Source: Leptospira ognonensis
Lineage (GTDB): Bacteria > Spirochaetota > Leptospiria > Leptospirales > Leptospiraceae
Reading direction: 5' to 3'
Length of the DNA: 64,000 nucleotides
NCBI RefSeq assembly: GCF_004770745.1
Contig: NZ_RQGD01000034.1
Coordinates: 124,001-188,000, forward strand
The notes beneath the pieces were generated by a model. That model did no database searches. It saw nothing but the letters and a program-made list of their open reading frames with translations, and had not been told where the DNA came from. Each line of letters begins with the position of its first letter. Within the stretch, counting starts at the first letter, position 1. This document shows positions 18,499-27,762 of this stretch, one piece after another. The position numbers and the translations under genes were made by a program.

Positions 18499-19626
18499 TT
18501 AATTTTGAGACATACGTGCGAAATCGATGCCTTTGTAATAATGATTCAGGATTTCTCTGTAATTAAAATTCTCCTTAGCCATGGCATAACTTCCCCATTG
18601 AGAAAGTCCCACGCCATGACCAGATCCAAGGCCTTTTACGAAAAAATTTCCATCATCCTCTCGACGAATTCCGAACCTTGTGGATTTCAATTTTACAGCC
18701 CCAAGAAGTTTTCGTAGTTCAGTGCCTTTGATTCTTTTTGAACCTTTCGTGCCGATGATATCAATTTCATTTACTCTTGAAGTAGTGAATCGATTTACAA
18801 CGACGATGTCTTGAATTTCACCTAATCCAAGTGAGCTGAGAGAAGTTGTAATTTGGGCAGGAGAGATCTTTTCTTCCCAAGAATAATTTTCTCCTTCCTT
18901 ATCATAATCGGAGCGTACACTTTTCAGATATTCGACTTTGTTTCCCCAGACATTTTGCGGATCCTCAGTGATGCCGCCACTATTTGAATGAAAAAAACTT
19001 TGAATCGGTGCACCGTTATGAAGAAGTATGAGGCCTTGCGTATCAGAGACAGCGCGAGTCGTATTCTGATTTTCTTTTGTCATTCCTAGATACACTTGCG
19101 TATTTGTTGTTGTATCAACATCGTACATTTGTTTTTTACGTGCCAACATTTCCCTAATCACATAAGTTCTTGCACAGACTGCCTGGGCTTTTAAGGCCTC
19201 CATAGGCCAAGAAGCCGGAACTTCGGACGGAACCACTGCCATAAGGTACTGTTCTAAGTTTACAATGTTGATGATTAATACTTTGCCATTTGTGGGTTTA
19301 ATTTCTATGATTCCACGATAACGACTTCCCTTGTATTCTAAATAATCACCATTTGAGGTAATTTTCACTGGTGCTTTCAAGAGAGTTGGATCGAGACTCA
19401 CGAATTCGTATGCTTTTTTAATGATCAAATCATTTGCATCTAACACTTCTATGGTGCCAGAAGATTTAAATTTCTCTTCGTTTGTTGCTTCTGATAAAAG
19501 AACTCGAACCGTTGAAAATCCCTGGCTCGTATCAGACGGAACCCAAGTCGATACTACCATCGTACGACAGCCGATTGAGCTTAAAATTGATAGTGTCAGG
19601 ATTGCGGATAGCCTAGCGATTTTCAT
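18499..19626 (-). CDS. SpoIID/LytB-domain lipoprotein
   Basis: 375-residue predicted lipoprotein (lipobox SSIGC, Cys20) with a SpoIID/LytB domain. In sporulating bacteria SpoIID is a lytic transglycosylase acting on denuded glycan; in non-sporulators the family acts on the cell wall or modulates amidases. The domain markers are VNLEQYLMAVVPSEVPASW, ALKAQAVCARTYVI, FFHSNSGGITEDP and the C-terminal GSGHGVGLSQWGSYAMA. Both the catalytic Glu of 'VPSE' and the HGVGLSQWG motif are present. It sits 59 bases after the RNA methyltransferase gene in the same direction and may share its transcript. Cell-wall remodelling in the periplasm is the likely role. Confidence 0.88.
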   Translation of the reverse strand: MKIARLSAILTLSILSSIGCRTMVVSTWVPSDTSQGFSTVRVLLSEATNEEKFKSSGTIEVLDANDLIIKKAYEFVSLDPTLLKAPVKITSNGDYLEYKGSRYRGIIEIKPTNGKVLIINIVNLEQYLMAVVPSEVPASWPMEALKAQAVCARTYVIREMLARKKQMYDVDTTTNTQVYLGMTKENQNTTRAVSDTQGLILLHNGAPIQSFFHSNSGGITEDPQNVWGNKVEYLKSVRSDYDKEGENYSWEEKISPAQITTSLSSLGLGEIQDIVVVNRFTTSRVNEIDIIGTKGSKRIKGTELRKLLGAVKLKSTRFGIRREDDGNFFVKGLGSGHGVGLSQWGSYAMAKENFNYREILNHYYKGIDFARMSQN

Positions 19627-19685
19627 AATTCCTCTCTAAGAATAGGAATCGGTTGATTTTGCATTTTTCCTTTTAAAAAAATGCT

Positions 19686-21002
19686 TCAGTTTTTGCGACG
19701 TAAATGGACCACCGATTCGCAATGAGGTGTGTGGGGATAAGGATCAAGGAGTAGGCTTGCGATCGGTTCGTAGATATCTCGGTATTGTTTCAAGTCTTCG
19801 AGTTGACTGTACGGATTGCAGGAAACATAGAATAAATCCTGTGGCCCTGATTGTCGGATCCAATCATTTACTTTTGCACCCGCGCCCGCTCTAGGAGGAT
19901 CTAATATGAGAATCCCTTTGGGATCGGATCGGAGGAGTGAGGTATCCTGAAATAAATTTACTACCGTTGCCTCAATTTCCTTTTCGGGAAATAAGGTGCG
20001 CAAATTATTTTTTGCAACGTCTATGGAAGAAGCAGTCAATTCATAACAACGAATGACCGGAAAGGATTGCCCGAATATCGTGGCAAAAAAACCATTTCCA
20101 CAGAATAAATCCGTGAGGGAGCTTCGTTCTTTCGGCATTCTTGTTTTAATGAAGTTTAAGATAGGCAAAAAGCCTGCCGGATTTGGTTGAAAAAAGGAAT
20201 CAAATGGAACCTGAAAGGGAACTCCTAAAATTTCTTCTTTGTAAGTTGAATGTCCTTTCAGAATTTCTAAATTTCCACTAGCAGAGACTTCTGATTTGAC
20301 TCGATTAAAACAATTTAAAATGTTCTCTGCACCTAGTAATTGCAAGGCGCGTTCTTTAAAGGCCTCATATTCCGGATGAGAGGCAAATCCTTCCGTAAAG
20401 GTAAATATGGTCATGCTATCGGAAGTAAATTTAGCTTTTCTGAGCGTAACATATTTCAGACCTCCGATTTCACTCCTTCTATCCCAAGGAAAATATGAGA
20501 ATTCACTTAAAAGAGTTCGTATTTTCTCAAGTTCTTCGTTTGCCCAATTCGTTTGTATGTAGCACTTGTTAATATCGATGACACGTCTAAAATTTCCCCG
20601 AGCTCTCAAGCCAATCGTTGGACCTGGGAAAACGCTAAAATCCATTCGAGATCGATAATGAAAAGTTTCTTCTGAGGATTTCGTTTCGAATTCAATGTCC
20701 AATTCCTTTTTGAATAAATTCTGAATCGGTTCAAATTTCAAATCACATTGTTGTGAATATTTAATATGCTGGCCGGCACATCCTCCGCAGTCAGAAAAAT
20801 GAGGACATCTAACTTCGGTCCATTCATGTTTGTAAATGAAGTCTACGAGTCTATATCTGCCAGGACGGGATTTTTTTTTTGTGTATTCTACACTTACCAA
20901 ATCACCAGGAAGAGTATAAGGATATGAGATTTTTCTCCCGTTAGGTGAGGTACCTACACCTAAAAAATCAGCGGTCAGATAATCAATTTGAATTTGTTCC
21001 AA
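19686..21002 (-). CDS. TrmA/RlmD-type RNA uracil-5-methyltransferase
   Basis: 438-residue SAM-dependent methyltransferase of the RlmD/RlmCD/TrmA family that makes 5-methyluridine in rRNA or tRNA. An N-terminal TRAM-like segment (about 1-55) is followed by the iron-sulfur region CPHFSDCGGC (about 64-73), which is seen in RlmD-type enzymes and not in TrmA. The SAM domain has DLFCGNGFFA, LDPPRAGAG and the nucleophile region YVSCNP with the catalytic Cys. Length is as expected. The Fe-S cysteines favour a 23S rRNA enzyme, but the exact uridine cannot be read from sequence. Confidence 0.9.
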   Translation of the reverse strand: MEQIQIDYLTADFLGVGTSPNGRKISYPYTLPGDLVSVEYTKKKSRPGRYRLVDFIYKHEWTEVRCPHFSDCGGCAGQHIKYSQQCDLKFEPIQNLFKKELDIEFETKSSEETFHYRSRMDFSVFPGPTIGLRARGNFRRVIDINKCYIQTNWANEELEKIRTLLSEFSYFPWDRRSEIGGLKYVTLRKAKFTSDSMTIFTFTEGFASHPEYEAFKERALQLLGAENILNCFNRVKSEVSASGNLEILKGHSTYKEEILGVPFQVPFDSFFQPNPAGFLPILNFIKTRMPKERSSLTDLFCGNGFFATIFGQSFPVIRCYELTASSIDVAKNNLRTLFPEKEIEATVVNLFQDTSLLRSDPKGILILDPPRAGAGAKVNDWIRQSGPQDLFYVSCNPYSQLEDLKQYRDIYEPIASLLLDPYPHTPHCESVVHLRRKN

Positions 21003-21048
21003 TGTTTTGTTCTTGCCAACGGTGTCCGATTTCTATAATCTTTAGGAC

Positions 21049-23103
21049 ATGGTTTCATTGCAAAGGCACTTTTTTTTAATTTACACTTTCTTATTTTTAA
21101 TACTACCCATTTCTCTTCCTGCACAGGTCCTATTCACTGGCCAGATTTTAGACTTAAGGACTCAAAAATCTTTTGGTGCCTCGGGACAAAAGTGGAGTTT
21201 TCGTCCTGGTGACTCGCCGCTCGTGAAAGCGGAAGGGAAGTTTTCACAAGGGGAGGATGATCCTGATTTTGATTCCGTTCGTCCCTTGCACTTCGCTAAT
21301 GCTCAAATCCAATTGGGTGACGAAGTCAAAAATGGTTGGATTTCGGGATTTCAAATTCAAACTTCATGGGATAAAGTTAGGGACGGAGATGGAGAAATCT
21401 ACTTCCCAGATTTTTCAGATTACGTTTCAAAATACAAAGGTTACGGATGGTATCGGACGGAAATCCTTATTACCAAAGAGGATTTGAGATCGAAATTTAA
21501 ATCCCGTTATCTAACCCTCCGCTTAGGTCAAATTAGCCAAGCAGATGCGGTCTATTGGAACGGAACCTTCATCGGTAGCTCCGGTCTAAGTATTGATACT
21601 CCAGACAATACGATACTTGACGATAAATCATTGTTTGCTGATAAAACTCGATTCTACAGAATCCCTGCGAGTCTCGTCAAGACGGATGAGACAAACATTC
21701 TAGCCATCCGTGTATTTGCAAAATACCCTCTTAGCCCAGGACTATCGCATGATAAATTTTATATATCCTCGCAAAAATATTCGGAAAGAGCCGAGTATTG
21801 GAACGATTTTAAGAAAATATTTGTCATCGTGCTTACTTTACTTTTAGGGAGTTTCTATTTATACTGGCAGTTTCTATTTCGAAGAGATGAGCATGCCACT
21901 ATCTATTTCTCAATAGGTAGTATTTTTATGGCTATTAACACCTTATTCCAAAGTCAGATCATATATTCGATATTGAATGATGGATTTTGGATTAAGAAAA
22001 TCGAATATGCCGCTTGGATTGCCCTCGTCCATTTTCTTTTTAATTTTGTGGTCCAATTTGCCCAAGTGCACAAAGGATGGATCAAGAAAGCAAATATCGC
22101 AGTGGATGTAATGGGTTTGTTAGCTTTTGGCTCTGTTTTCTTCCTTCCTGACCTTTATACATTATCCAAATTTTTCTTCTATTGGTCTTTCGTTACGATT
22201 TTACTTGGACTTTCTCTATGTTATATCATTTTCCTTGGAAGAAAAATTCCCTCGATGGGAACGGTTTCCTTTGGTATTTTTATTATGATCATACTCATTA
22301 TGAATGATGTATTGGTCGAAATGCAGTTGGATATCTATCCAGGTGAAACTTTTGTTAAAGATTACGCATTTGCAGGTTTTTCTGTCTCCGTTGCTTTATC
22401 GATTATCGGAAATATGGTCGCATCTAGAAAGTTAGTTGAAAAGCAGAAAGAAGAAAAAGATCGTTTGTCCAGGTATTTTTCACCAGAAGTGATGGAAACA
22501 ATTGTAAACGATAGTATCAAGCTTGGCGGTGAGGAACGTGATATCGCGACCTTGTTCTCTGATATTGTCGGCTTTACTACATTCTCTGAAAAAAATCCTC
22601 CTGCTGTCGTTTTGGCTAACTTAAATACAATCTTTGAATCCCTCTCTGAATTGATTTTTGAATACTCGGCGACGCTAGATAAGTTTATAGGAGATGCGAT
22701 CATGGCTTTCTGGGGTGCACCCAAAAAGACTGATTTAGATGCCTACCATGCGGTTGCTTGTGCCGTAGAAATGCAAAAAAAAATGATACTCATCAACGAA
22801 CAATTGGGCCTTCCTCCCGATACATTTCGTCTTAGAATTGGTGTCAATTTTGGAGAAGCCATTGTCGGCAATATAGGTTCAGTTCGTCGAATGGATTATA
22901 CTGTCATTGGTGATGCTGTCAATACGGCAGCAAGGCTAGAAAGTCATGGCGTACCAGGAAAGGTTGCAGTTTCAGAAGCTGCCTTTCTTGCTGCTGGCGG
23001 AGACAAATTCTTAAAGTATGAAGAATCAAGAGAACTGATGTTGAAAGGCAAGGCAGAACCGGTTAAAGTTTATTTTGTAACCGAAGTGTTGCCTAGAACG
23101 TAA
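21049..23103 (+). CDS. 7TM-receptor class III nucleotide cyclase
   Basis: 684-residue membrane-bound cyclase. A signal peptide (1-25) precedes a periplasmic domain of about 230 residues containing a jelly-roll-like segment (ADAVYWNGTFIGSSG), then seven TM helices (about 258-460; 7TMR-DISM arrangement), a short coiled coil (LVEKQKEEKDRLSRYFSPEV) and a class III cyclase domain (about 485-680). Metal Asp residues are in LFSDIVGFTT and DKFIGDAIM; N-x3-R is in GDAVNTAARLES. The periplasmic part probably senses a small ligand or sugar and controls cAMP synthesis inside the cell. The last 11 bases overlap the convergent alkD-like gene. Confidence 0.92.
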   Translation: MVSLQRHFFLIYTFLFLILPISLPAQVLFTGQILDLRTQKSFGASGQKWSFRPGDSPLVKAEGKFSQGEDDPDFDSVRPLHFANAQIQLGDEVKNGWISGFQIQTSWDKVRDGDGEIYFPDFSDYVSKYKGYGWYRTEILITKEDLRSKFKSRYLTLRLGQISQADAVYWNGTFIGSSGLSIDTPDNTILDDKSLFADKTRFYRIPASLVKTDETNILAIRVFAKYPLSPGLSHDKFYISSQKYSERAEYWNDFKKIFVIVLTLLLGSFYLYWQFLFRRDEHATIYFSIGSIFMAINTLFQSQIIYSILNDGFWIKKIEYAAWIALVHFLFNFVVQFAQVHKGWIKKANIAVDVMGLLAFGSVFFLPDLYTLSKFFFYWSFVTILLGLSLCYIIFLGRKIPSMGTVSFGIFIMIILIMNDVLVEMQLDIYPGETFVKDYAFAGFSVSVALSIIGNMVASRKLVEKQKEEKDRLSRYFSPEVMETIVNDSIKLGGEERDIATLFSDIVGFTTFSEKNPPAVVLANLNTIFESLSELIFEYSATLDKFIGDAIMAFWGAPKKTDLDAYHAVACAVEMQKKMILINEQLGLPPDTFRLRIGVNFGEAIVGNIGSVRRMDYTVIGDAVNTAARLESHGVPGKVAVSEAAFLAAGGDKFLKYEESRELMLKGKAEPVKVYFVTEVLPRT

Positions 23104-23806
23104 GCCAGTATTGTCTTTCCGTCTGTGGGAACTTTTCTATCGCATAACGGAGCATTGTTCTAGGCATATCCTTTGCGTGCTGATTTAGGAAAGCAAGTAA
23201 TGTCTCTTTGTTTCTATTTCCGATTTCGCGTAACATCCAGCCACTAGCTTTGTGAATCAAGTCATGCTCGTGGTTTAATACTTGTCTGCACATGACTAAT
23301 GTATCTTCAAATTGGTCACATCTGATGAAATAAAAAGTAGCAAGGATTCCGATTCTCACTTCCCATAGGTTTTTGGATTTAGAAAGTTTATGCAAATAAC
23401 CTCTGTTTTTATCAAAATAAAAGCTTCCGAGAATTTTATCGGCGCTAGAGTCTACCAAATCCCAATTATTGATACGATCAAGTTTCGATTTATAAAGATC
23501 TACAATTCGTTTTTTCTCTACTTCAGTTTTTGCAGTCTTTTGGTATTTTAAAACTAGAGCTAGCAAGGCAGTCAGTCTAACCTCATGGTATTCATTGTCT
23601 AGGAGGAGTTTAAAATCATCTTGGCTGAGAGAACTATAAAATGATTTTGCAATTTTTCTTTGCTCGGGGACCGTCACTCCCAGAAATTTATCGCCATATC
23701 CGTACTGTCCTTTACCTGTCTTAAAAAATTTAGGGAAAAAGGCTGCTTTTTTCGAATTTGTTACTTTTTTTAAATTAGTAACAAGCGGATGATCTTTAGG
23801 CTTCAT
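23093..23806 (-). CDS. AlkD-like DNA alkylation repair protein
   Basis: 237-residue all-helical HEAT-repeat protein of the AlkC/AlkD DNA glycosylase family, which removes cationic alkylpurines such as 3- and 7-methylpurines without flipping the base. Family segments visible are GVTVPEQRKIAK, NEYHEVRLTALL, NNWDLVDSSADKI, LWEVRIGILATFYFIR and LIHKASGWMLREIG; the Asp in NNWDLVD and the Arg in LWEVRIG occupy the expected catalytic-cleft positions. It starts four bases inside the clpS-like gene, and is the last gene of the photolyase-clpS-alkD operon. Its 3' end overlaps the convergent cyclase gene. Confidence 0.9.
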   Translation of the reverse strand: MKPKDHPLVTNLKKVTNSKKAAFFPKFFKTGKGQYGYGDKFLGVTVPEQRKIAKSFYSSLSQDDFKLLLDNEYHEVRLTALLALVLKYQKTAKTEVEKKRIVDLYKSKLDRINNWDLVDSSADKILGSFYFDKNRGYLHKLSKSKNLWEVRIGILATFYFIRCDQFEDTLVMCRQVLNHEHDLIHKASGWMLREIGNRNKETLLAFLNQHAKDMPRTMLRYAIEKFPQTERQYWLTF

Positions 23807-24093
23807 GCTTGAATGGATACCGTGAGAGTTTCTTTTGATAATTTTTCAGCAATACTTTCGCATTCTTCTAAAGAGCCAATGTAGCAAATCGCCTTGCCCT
23901 GATTATGCGCTTCGATTGCAATTCTTTTGGCTTCTCGTTTTGTTTTGAAACAAATTTTCATCAAGCAGTCTTCTACGTGAGAGAATTCGTTGATCGCATC
24001 ATTAAAAAGAATGATTTTGTGAAAATATATATTTTCTAATCTTGATTCAGATAATTCCTCTATGATAAAATCTGGTTTACCAATCGTGCTCAT
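23803..24093 (-). CDS. clpS: ClpS-like Clp protease adaptor
   Basis: 96-residue ClpS-type adaptor, which delivers N-end-rule substrates to the ClpA/ClpC unfoldase. The core is clear: IILFNDAINEFSHVEDCLMKI and EAHNQGKAICYIG. The N-degron pocket residues that correspond to E. coli Asn34, Asp35 and His66 are present (FND, EAHNQGKA), although the usual second Asp is Ala and the typical 'YTPMEFV' hinge is replaced by 'NEFSHVEDCL', a variant seen in ClpS paralogues. It overlaps both neighbours by four bases, between a DNA photolyase and an alkylation glycosylase, so it may serve turnover of a repair or damage-response protein; that link is inference. Confidence 0.85.
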   Translation of the reverse strand: MSTIGKPDFIIEELSESRLENIYFHKIILFNDAINEFSHVEDCLMKICFKTKREAKRIAIEAHNQGKAICYIGSLEECESIAEKLSKETLTVSIQA

Positions 24094-25592
24094 GGGAATA
24101 GGGAATCATTTTTTCCTTCTAAAGAATTTACATAGTCCAAATACGCATTCATCTTGAACTTTTTTCGTGTGGAATCCGAAGACATATATCGAATATTACC
24201 CAGGACATTTCTTTCCGGAAACCAAGGCCTGTCAAACAATCCAAAACACCAAAGGATTCCGGTATAAGAATTAGGATTTCTTCCATCGTAAGCATACTTA
24301 TTATTAAGATATTCTAAAGTATCGAAAGCCTCCTCATAAGAAATTGACCACTCGATTACTTTTTTACCCCAGAGCATACGCATATAATTATGCATACGTC
24401 CCGTAATTTTCAACTCTTTCTGGGCAGCATTCCAGAGATCATCATGTGTTTTTGCGTTTTCGAACTCCTCTCTTGAGTAGACGTAGGGACGGGGGTCCAA
24501 AGCATGTTTGTCTAGATTCTTTCGCACCCAATCAGGTAAGTCAGAGAGATTGATGCGAAAACCAGATTTCTTGAAAAAGTAGAGATACCCAATATCACGC
24601 CATGTAATCAGTTCATCGAGGAAATGGTTGGCTGAACTCGAATTCGTATAAAAATTTTCACGATCTCCTGCTTTTTTATGCGAAAGTGATTCTATATCCC
24701 ATCCATTTGGCTCAGCCTTTTGCAAAATACGCATGAAAATTTCTTCGGCGCTTATGTAACCAAAGTGCAGGTAGGGGGATAATCCACTAACGGGAGTTTC
24801 TTCGAAGTTATTTGGATTCGATCTGCTCAAAGCATATTGATCCATTTTATTCTTTATGAATCTATCGAGTAAATCATTTGCTGTTTTTCGCCCCCCCTGT
24901 ATTTTCTCATTAGGAGAGACATCATGTGAAAAAATGAAATTTTCTAAATAGACATCAAGCCTCTCTCGAGTAATCTCAAAATTTAAAAACGGAGGTTTTG
25001 TTCCCTTGTTTAGTCCTTCAAAATCTTTTTTTGTATACCTAGGTTTTGCGAATTGTGAAAAGTAGTTTGGAAATTTTTTATGAATCCAGATTCGTAGAAT
25101 TCGAGCAGAACTCGCAAATTTTTCAAATTGCGAAAAAGGGATAATTGAATTTCCGTCGACGGCTAACATTGCACAGCTTATTTTGTCTGCTAATTTTTGA
25201 GATTGTTCTGGGATGATAAAACAGGGAAAATCATCGGTGACAAGGACACTTGCTTTCTCAGCTATTTTTTTTAGGAGTCCATTAGCCTGACGATTCTCAT
25301 CTTCCACGAATGCCCAAAAATTGAGTCCCAATCGCAGTGCTTCCGACTGATTCTCTATGATCCCTTCGAGGATGAACCGATGAATACGTTTTGAGTTCCA
25401 AGGATAATCCTTCCGTAAACCTTCATATACCACGAGCTCTTTGTTTTGAGAATAGGCGAGTTGACGCGCATAATCGAGGGAATGGTTCGATGCAAGTCTA
25501 CGATTGGTTTGCATCCAATAGAATACGTACTCTCCGTTCTCATTTACTGCCTTCTGGTTCAATCTCCGAATGCGTTCCTTTGCTATGGTCAT
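24090..25592 (-). CDS. phr: class II CPD DNA photolyase
   Basis: 500-residue class II deoxyribodipyrimidine photolyase, an FAD enzyme that uses light to split cyclobutane pyrimidine dimers. The class II N-terminus (YVFYWMQTNRRLASNHSLDYA) is diagnostic, and the FAD-binding half has SGLSPYLHFGYISAEEIF, FLDELITWRDIGYLYFF, TGRMHNYMRMLWGKKVIEWS and YDGRNPNSYTGILWCFG. Length fits the class. It is the promoter-proximal gene of the operon phr-clpS-alkD (overlaps of four bases), and lies divergent from amtB across a 282-base gap. A sunlight-exposed lifestyle fits, as an inference. Confidence 0.95.
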   Translation of the reverse strand: MTIAKERIRRLNQKAVNENGEYVFYWMQTNRRLASNHSLDYARQLAYSQNKELVVYEGLRKDYPWNSKRIHRFILEGIIENQSEALRLGLNFWAFVEDENRQANGLLKKIAEKASVLVTDDFPCFIIPEQSQKLADKISCAMLAVDGNSIIPFSQFEKFASSARILRIWIHKKFPNYFSQFAKPRYTKKDFEGLNKGTKPPFLNFEITRERLDVYLENFIFSHDVSPNEKIQGGRKTANDLLDRFIKNKMDQYALSRSNPNNFEETPVSGLSPYLHFGYISAEEIFMRILQKAEPNGWDIESLSHKKAGDRENFYTNSSSANHFLDELITWRDIGYLYFFKKSGFRINLSDLPDWVRKNLDKHALDPRPYVYSREEFENAKTHDDLWNAAQKELKITGRMHNYMRMLWGKKVIEWSISYEEAFDTLEYLNNKYAYDGRNPNSYTGILWCFGLFDRPWFPERNVLGNIRYMSSDSTRKKFKMNAYLDYVNSLEGKNDSLFP

Positions 25593-25819
25593 ATCTTGCG
25601 TTCTATCAGGATTTTAGACAGGGTGTCTTTCCCCAATAGAGAAAATTGCGGATCGTATCCAATACGAGCAATATGCCTTCAATCCGAACAGTTTGTTTTC
25701 TGTATAGGAGAACTCAGGAGATTTCCCTGGTGCTAATTTATCTCTACAATAGGCAGAATGAGAGCTTTCTACACAACCTCTGGTTTTTTTTCTCACAAAC
25801 TGTCTATTTTTTAACAACT

Positions 25820-25836
25820 AGGTACCATTCTTGCAA
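25820..25836 (+). promoter_or_regulatory. sigma-54 promoter of amtB-glnK
   Basis: The sequence AGGTACCATTCTTGCA matches the sigma-54 consensus (TGGYAY-N5-TTGCA): GG and GC dinucleotides separated by exactly 10 bases, GGTAC at -24 and a perfect TTGCA at -12. It lies 41 bases before the amtB ATG, putting the transcription start near 25846. Nitrogen-controlled sigma-54 expression of amtB-glnK is well established in other bacteria, and RpoN control of amtB has been reported in Leptospira. I found no clear upstream activator site. Confidence 0.75.
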
Positions 25837-25874
25837 ATCCTTATTAGAAATACACGGAAAGGATAAATGGCAAT

Positions 25875-27266
25875 ATGAAAAATCATTTCAAAAAAATCGC
25901 CCTCCTGCTCCTGGTAATCCCGATGTTCCTTTATGCAGATGAACCTGCAAAGGCTGTGGATCCAGTTGCAGAAAAACTTGCGGAGATTGATACACTGAAG
26001 GTGGGTCTCGATACGCTTTGGGTTCTCGTAGCTGGTATGCTCGTATTCTTCATGAACGCCGGATTTGCGTTAGTTGAATCAGGCTTCTGTCAGGCTAAAA
26101 ATACGGTAAATATCCTCGCAAAGAACTTTGTAGTTTTTGCTGCAGCGACCTTCTCATACTGGGCAATCGGATGGGGTTTAATGTTCGGAGATGGCTCTAC
26201 TCCCTACCTAGCAACAGAAGGTTTATTTTTCCTAGGTGGAGCCGATAACTCCCCGTTAACGGGGGATGCATACGTTGGTGTGTATTCATCAATGAATTGG
26301 ACTGGTGTTCCTCTGCTTGCAAAATTTTTCTTTCAACTGGTGTTTGCAGCAACCGCAGCCACAATCGTTTCCGGAGCAGTTGCCGAGCGAATCAAATTTC
26401 ATTCCTTTTTAATATTCTCCTTTATCCTAGTGGCATTTATGTACCCCTTTACAGGTCACTGGGTTTGGGGTGGTGGATGGCTCGCAGGTCTTGGGTTTCA
26501 TGACTTTGCAGGGTCCACGGTAGTTCATTCCGTTGGTGGTTGGGCTGCGCTTGCTGGAGCGATCGTTCTGGGTGCCCGTAAAGGCAAGTTCATGCCAGAT
26601 GGTCGAACGAAACCGATTCTTGGCCATAATATGACATCTGCTGCTCTTGGAACATTGATCCTCTGGCTCGGTTGGTTTGGTTTTAACCCTGGTTCAACCA
26701 TGGGTGTTGGCGACGGATCCGTGATGTCTCACGTGATCGTTACTACGAATATTTCTGCAGCGATGGGAGCTCTTGCTTCCACGATCACAGCATGGGTGAT
26801 ATTAAAGAAACCGGATTTAGGTATGATTTTAAATGGAACTCTTGCGGGACTTGTGGGAATCACAGCGCCTTGCGCCATTGTAAGCCCAGCGTCCGCTGCC
26901 ATTATCGGTATCGTTTCTGGGGTCTTAGTCGTTTTATCAGTATTGTTTTTTGACAAAATCAAAATCGACGATCCTGTCGGTGCGACTTCTGTTCACTTGG
27001 TTTGTGGTATTTGGGGAACTCTCGCTGTCGCCATCTTTGGTTACGAAGGTTCACCAGCTGGCGTGGAAGTTCCATCGCTAATCACTCAAATTTACGGAAT
27101 TTTAGCAATCGGTGGAGTGACGTTCGGCGTTTCGATGATCCTATGGCTTGCCTTGAAGTTAGCTGGTGGTATTCGAGTGAGTGAAGAAGAAGAAGTTTCT
27201 GGTCTTGACCTTGGGGAGCATGGTGCGGAAGCATACCCTGATTTCAATATCCGGGCACACGGTTAA
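25875..27266 (+). CDS. amtB: ammonium transporter AmtB
   Basis: 463-residue ammonium channel of the Amt/MEP/Rh family with a cleavable N-terminal signal peptide (to about residue 21) and eleven TM helices. The twin-His pore is present: HDFAGSTVVHSVGG (first His) and GATSVHLVCGIWG (second His). Other family segments are MNAGFALVESGFCQAKN, VWGGGWL and NMTSAALGTLILWLGWFGFN. It moves NH3/NH4+ across the inner membrane under nitrogen limitation. A PII gene follows after 17 bases, the usual amtB-glnK pair in which PII blocks the channel when nitrogen is abundant. A sigma-54 promoter lies upstream. Confidence 0.96.
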   Translation: MKNHFKKIALLLLVIPMFLYADEPAKAVDPVAEKLAEIDTLKVGLDTLWVLVAGMLVFFMNAGFALVESGFCQAKNTVNILAKNFVVFAAATFSYWAIGWGLMFGDGSTPYLATEGLFFLGGADNSPLTGDAYVGVYSSMNWTGVPLLAKFFFQLVFAATAATIVSGAVAERIKFHSFLIFSFILVAFMYPFTGHWVWGGGWLAGLGFHDFAGSTVVHSVGGWAALAGAIVLGARKGKFMPDGRTKPILGHNMTSAALGTLILWLGWFGFNPGSTMGVGDGSVMSHVIVTTNISAAMGALASTITAWVILKKPDLGMILNGTLAGLVGITAPCAIVSPASAAIIGIVSGVLVVLSVLFFDKIKIDDPVGATSVHLVCGIWGTLAVAIFGYEGSPAGVEVPSLITQIYGILAIGGVTFGVSMILWLALKLAGGIRVSEEEEVSGLDLGEHGAEAYPDFNIRAHG

Positions 27267-27283
27267 GAAGGAAGGAGTAATAT

Positions 27284-27628
27284 ATGAAGTTGATCATAGC
27301 AATCATTCAACCGCATAAACTGGAAGAAGTTAAAGCGGAACTTACAAAAAACGAAATCTATCGTTTGACTGTTTCTGACGTCCAAGGTTATGGACAACAG
27401 AAAGGAAAAACGGAAGTTTTTCGCGGACATGAATACACTGTCAATCTCCTAAGAAAAGTTAGGTTGGAGATAGCTGTTAACGATGAGTTTGTTAAGCCGA
27501 CAGTTGATGCCATACTCAAAGCGGCTAAGAACGGCGAAGGAAAGATCGGAGATGGTAAGATTTTTATCATGCCATTGGAAGATGTTGTAAGAATTAGAAC
27601 TGGCGAGAAAGGCAAAAACGCCATTTAA
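27284..27628 (+). CDS. glnK: nitrogen regulatory PII protein
   Basis: 114-residue PII trimer-forming signal protein that senses 2-oxoglutarate and ATP/ADP and binds AmtB. The T-loop keeps Tyr51 (RGHEYTVNL), the residue uridylylated by GlnD in many bacteria; GYGQQKGKTE, the B-loop GKIGDGKIFI and the C-loop RIRTGEKG are intact. GGAAGGAG precedes the ATG at a good distance. The gene is named glnK because it is paired with amtB; glnB would be an equal name on sequence alone. A strong terminator ends the transcript. Confidence 0.95.
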   Translation: MKLIIAIIQPHKLEEVKAELTKNEIYRLTVSDVQGYGQQKGKTEVFRGHEYTVNLLRKVRLEIAVNDEFVKPTVDAILKAAKNGEGKIGDGKIFIMPLEDVVRIRTGEKGKNAI

Positions 27629-27655
27629 TCAGATCCTCAAATAAGGATAAATCGG

Positions 27656-27696
27656 AAACGCAAATTCTGGGTAACTAGGGTTTGCGTTTTTTTTTT
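27656..27696 (+). terminator. Rho-independent terminator of amtB-glnK
   Basis: A perfect 9-base inverted repeat AAACGCAAA / TTTGCGTTT encloses a 16-base loop and is followed directly by a long T-run (to 27696), 27 bases after the glnK stop. It is the clearest intrinsic terminator in the window. Confidence 0.9.
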
Positions 27697-27762
27697 GGAA
27701 CCTACATTTGAAAATTCAATCTAGCTAGACGAATTCAATTCAGCAGATCGAATTTAGGAATT

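Noticed and set aside
19661..19684. Inverted repeat GCATTTTT/AAAAATGC after the RNA methyltransferase gene as a terminator
   Set aside because: It is made almost only of A/T, and no T-run follows on the coding strand.
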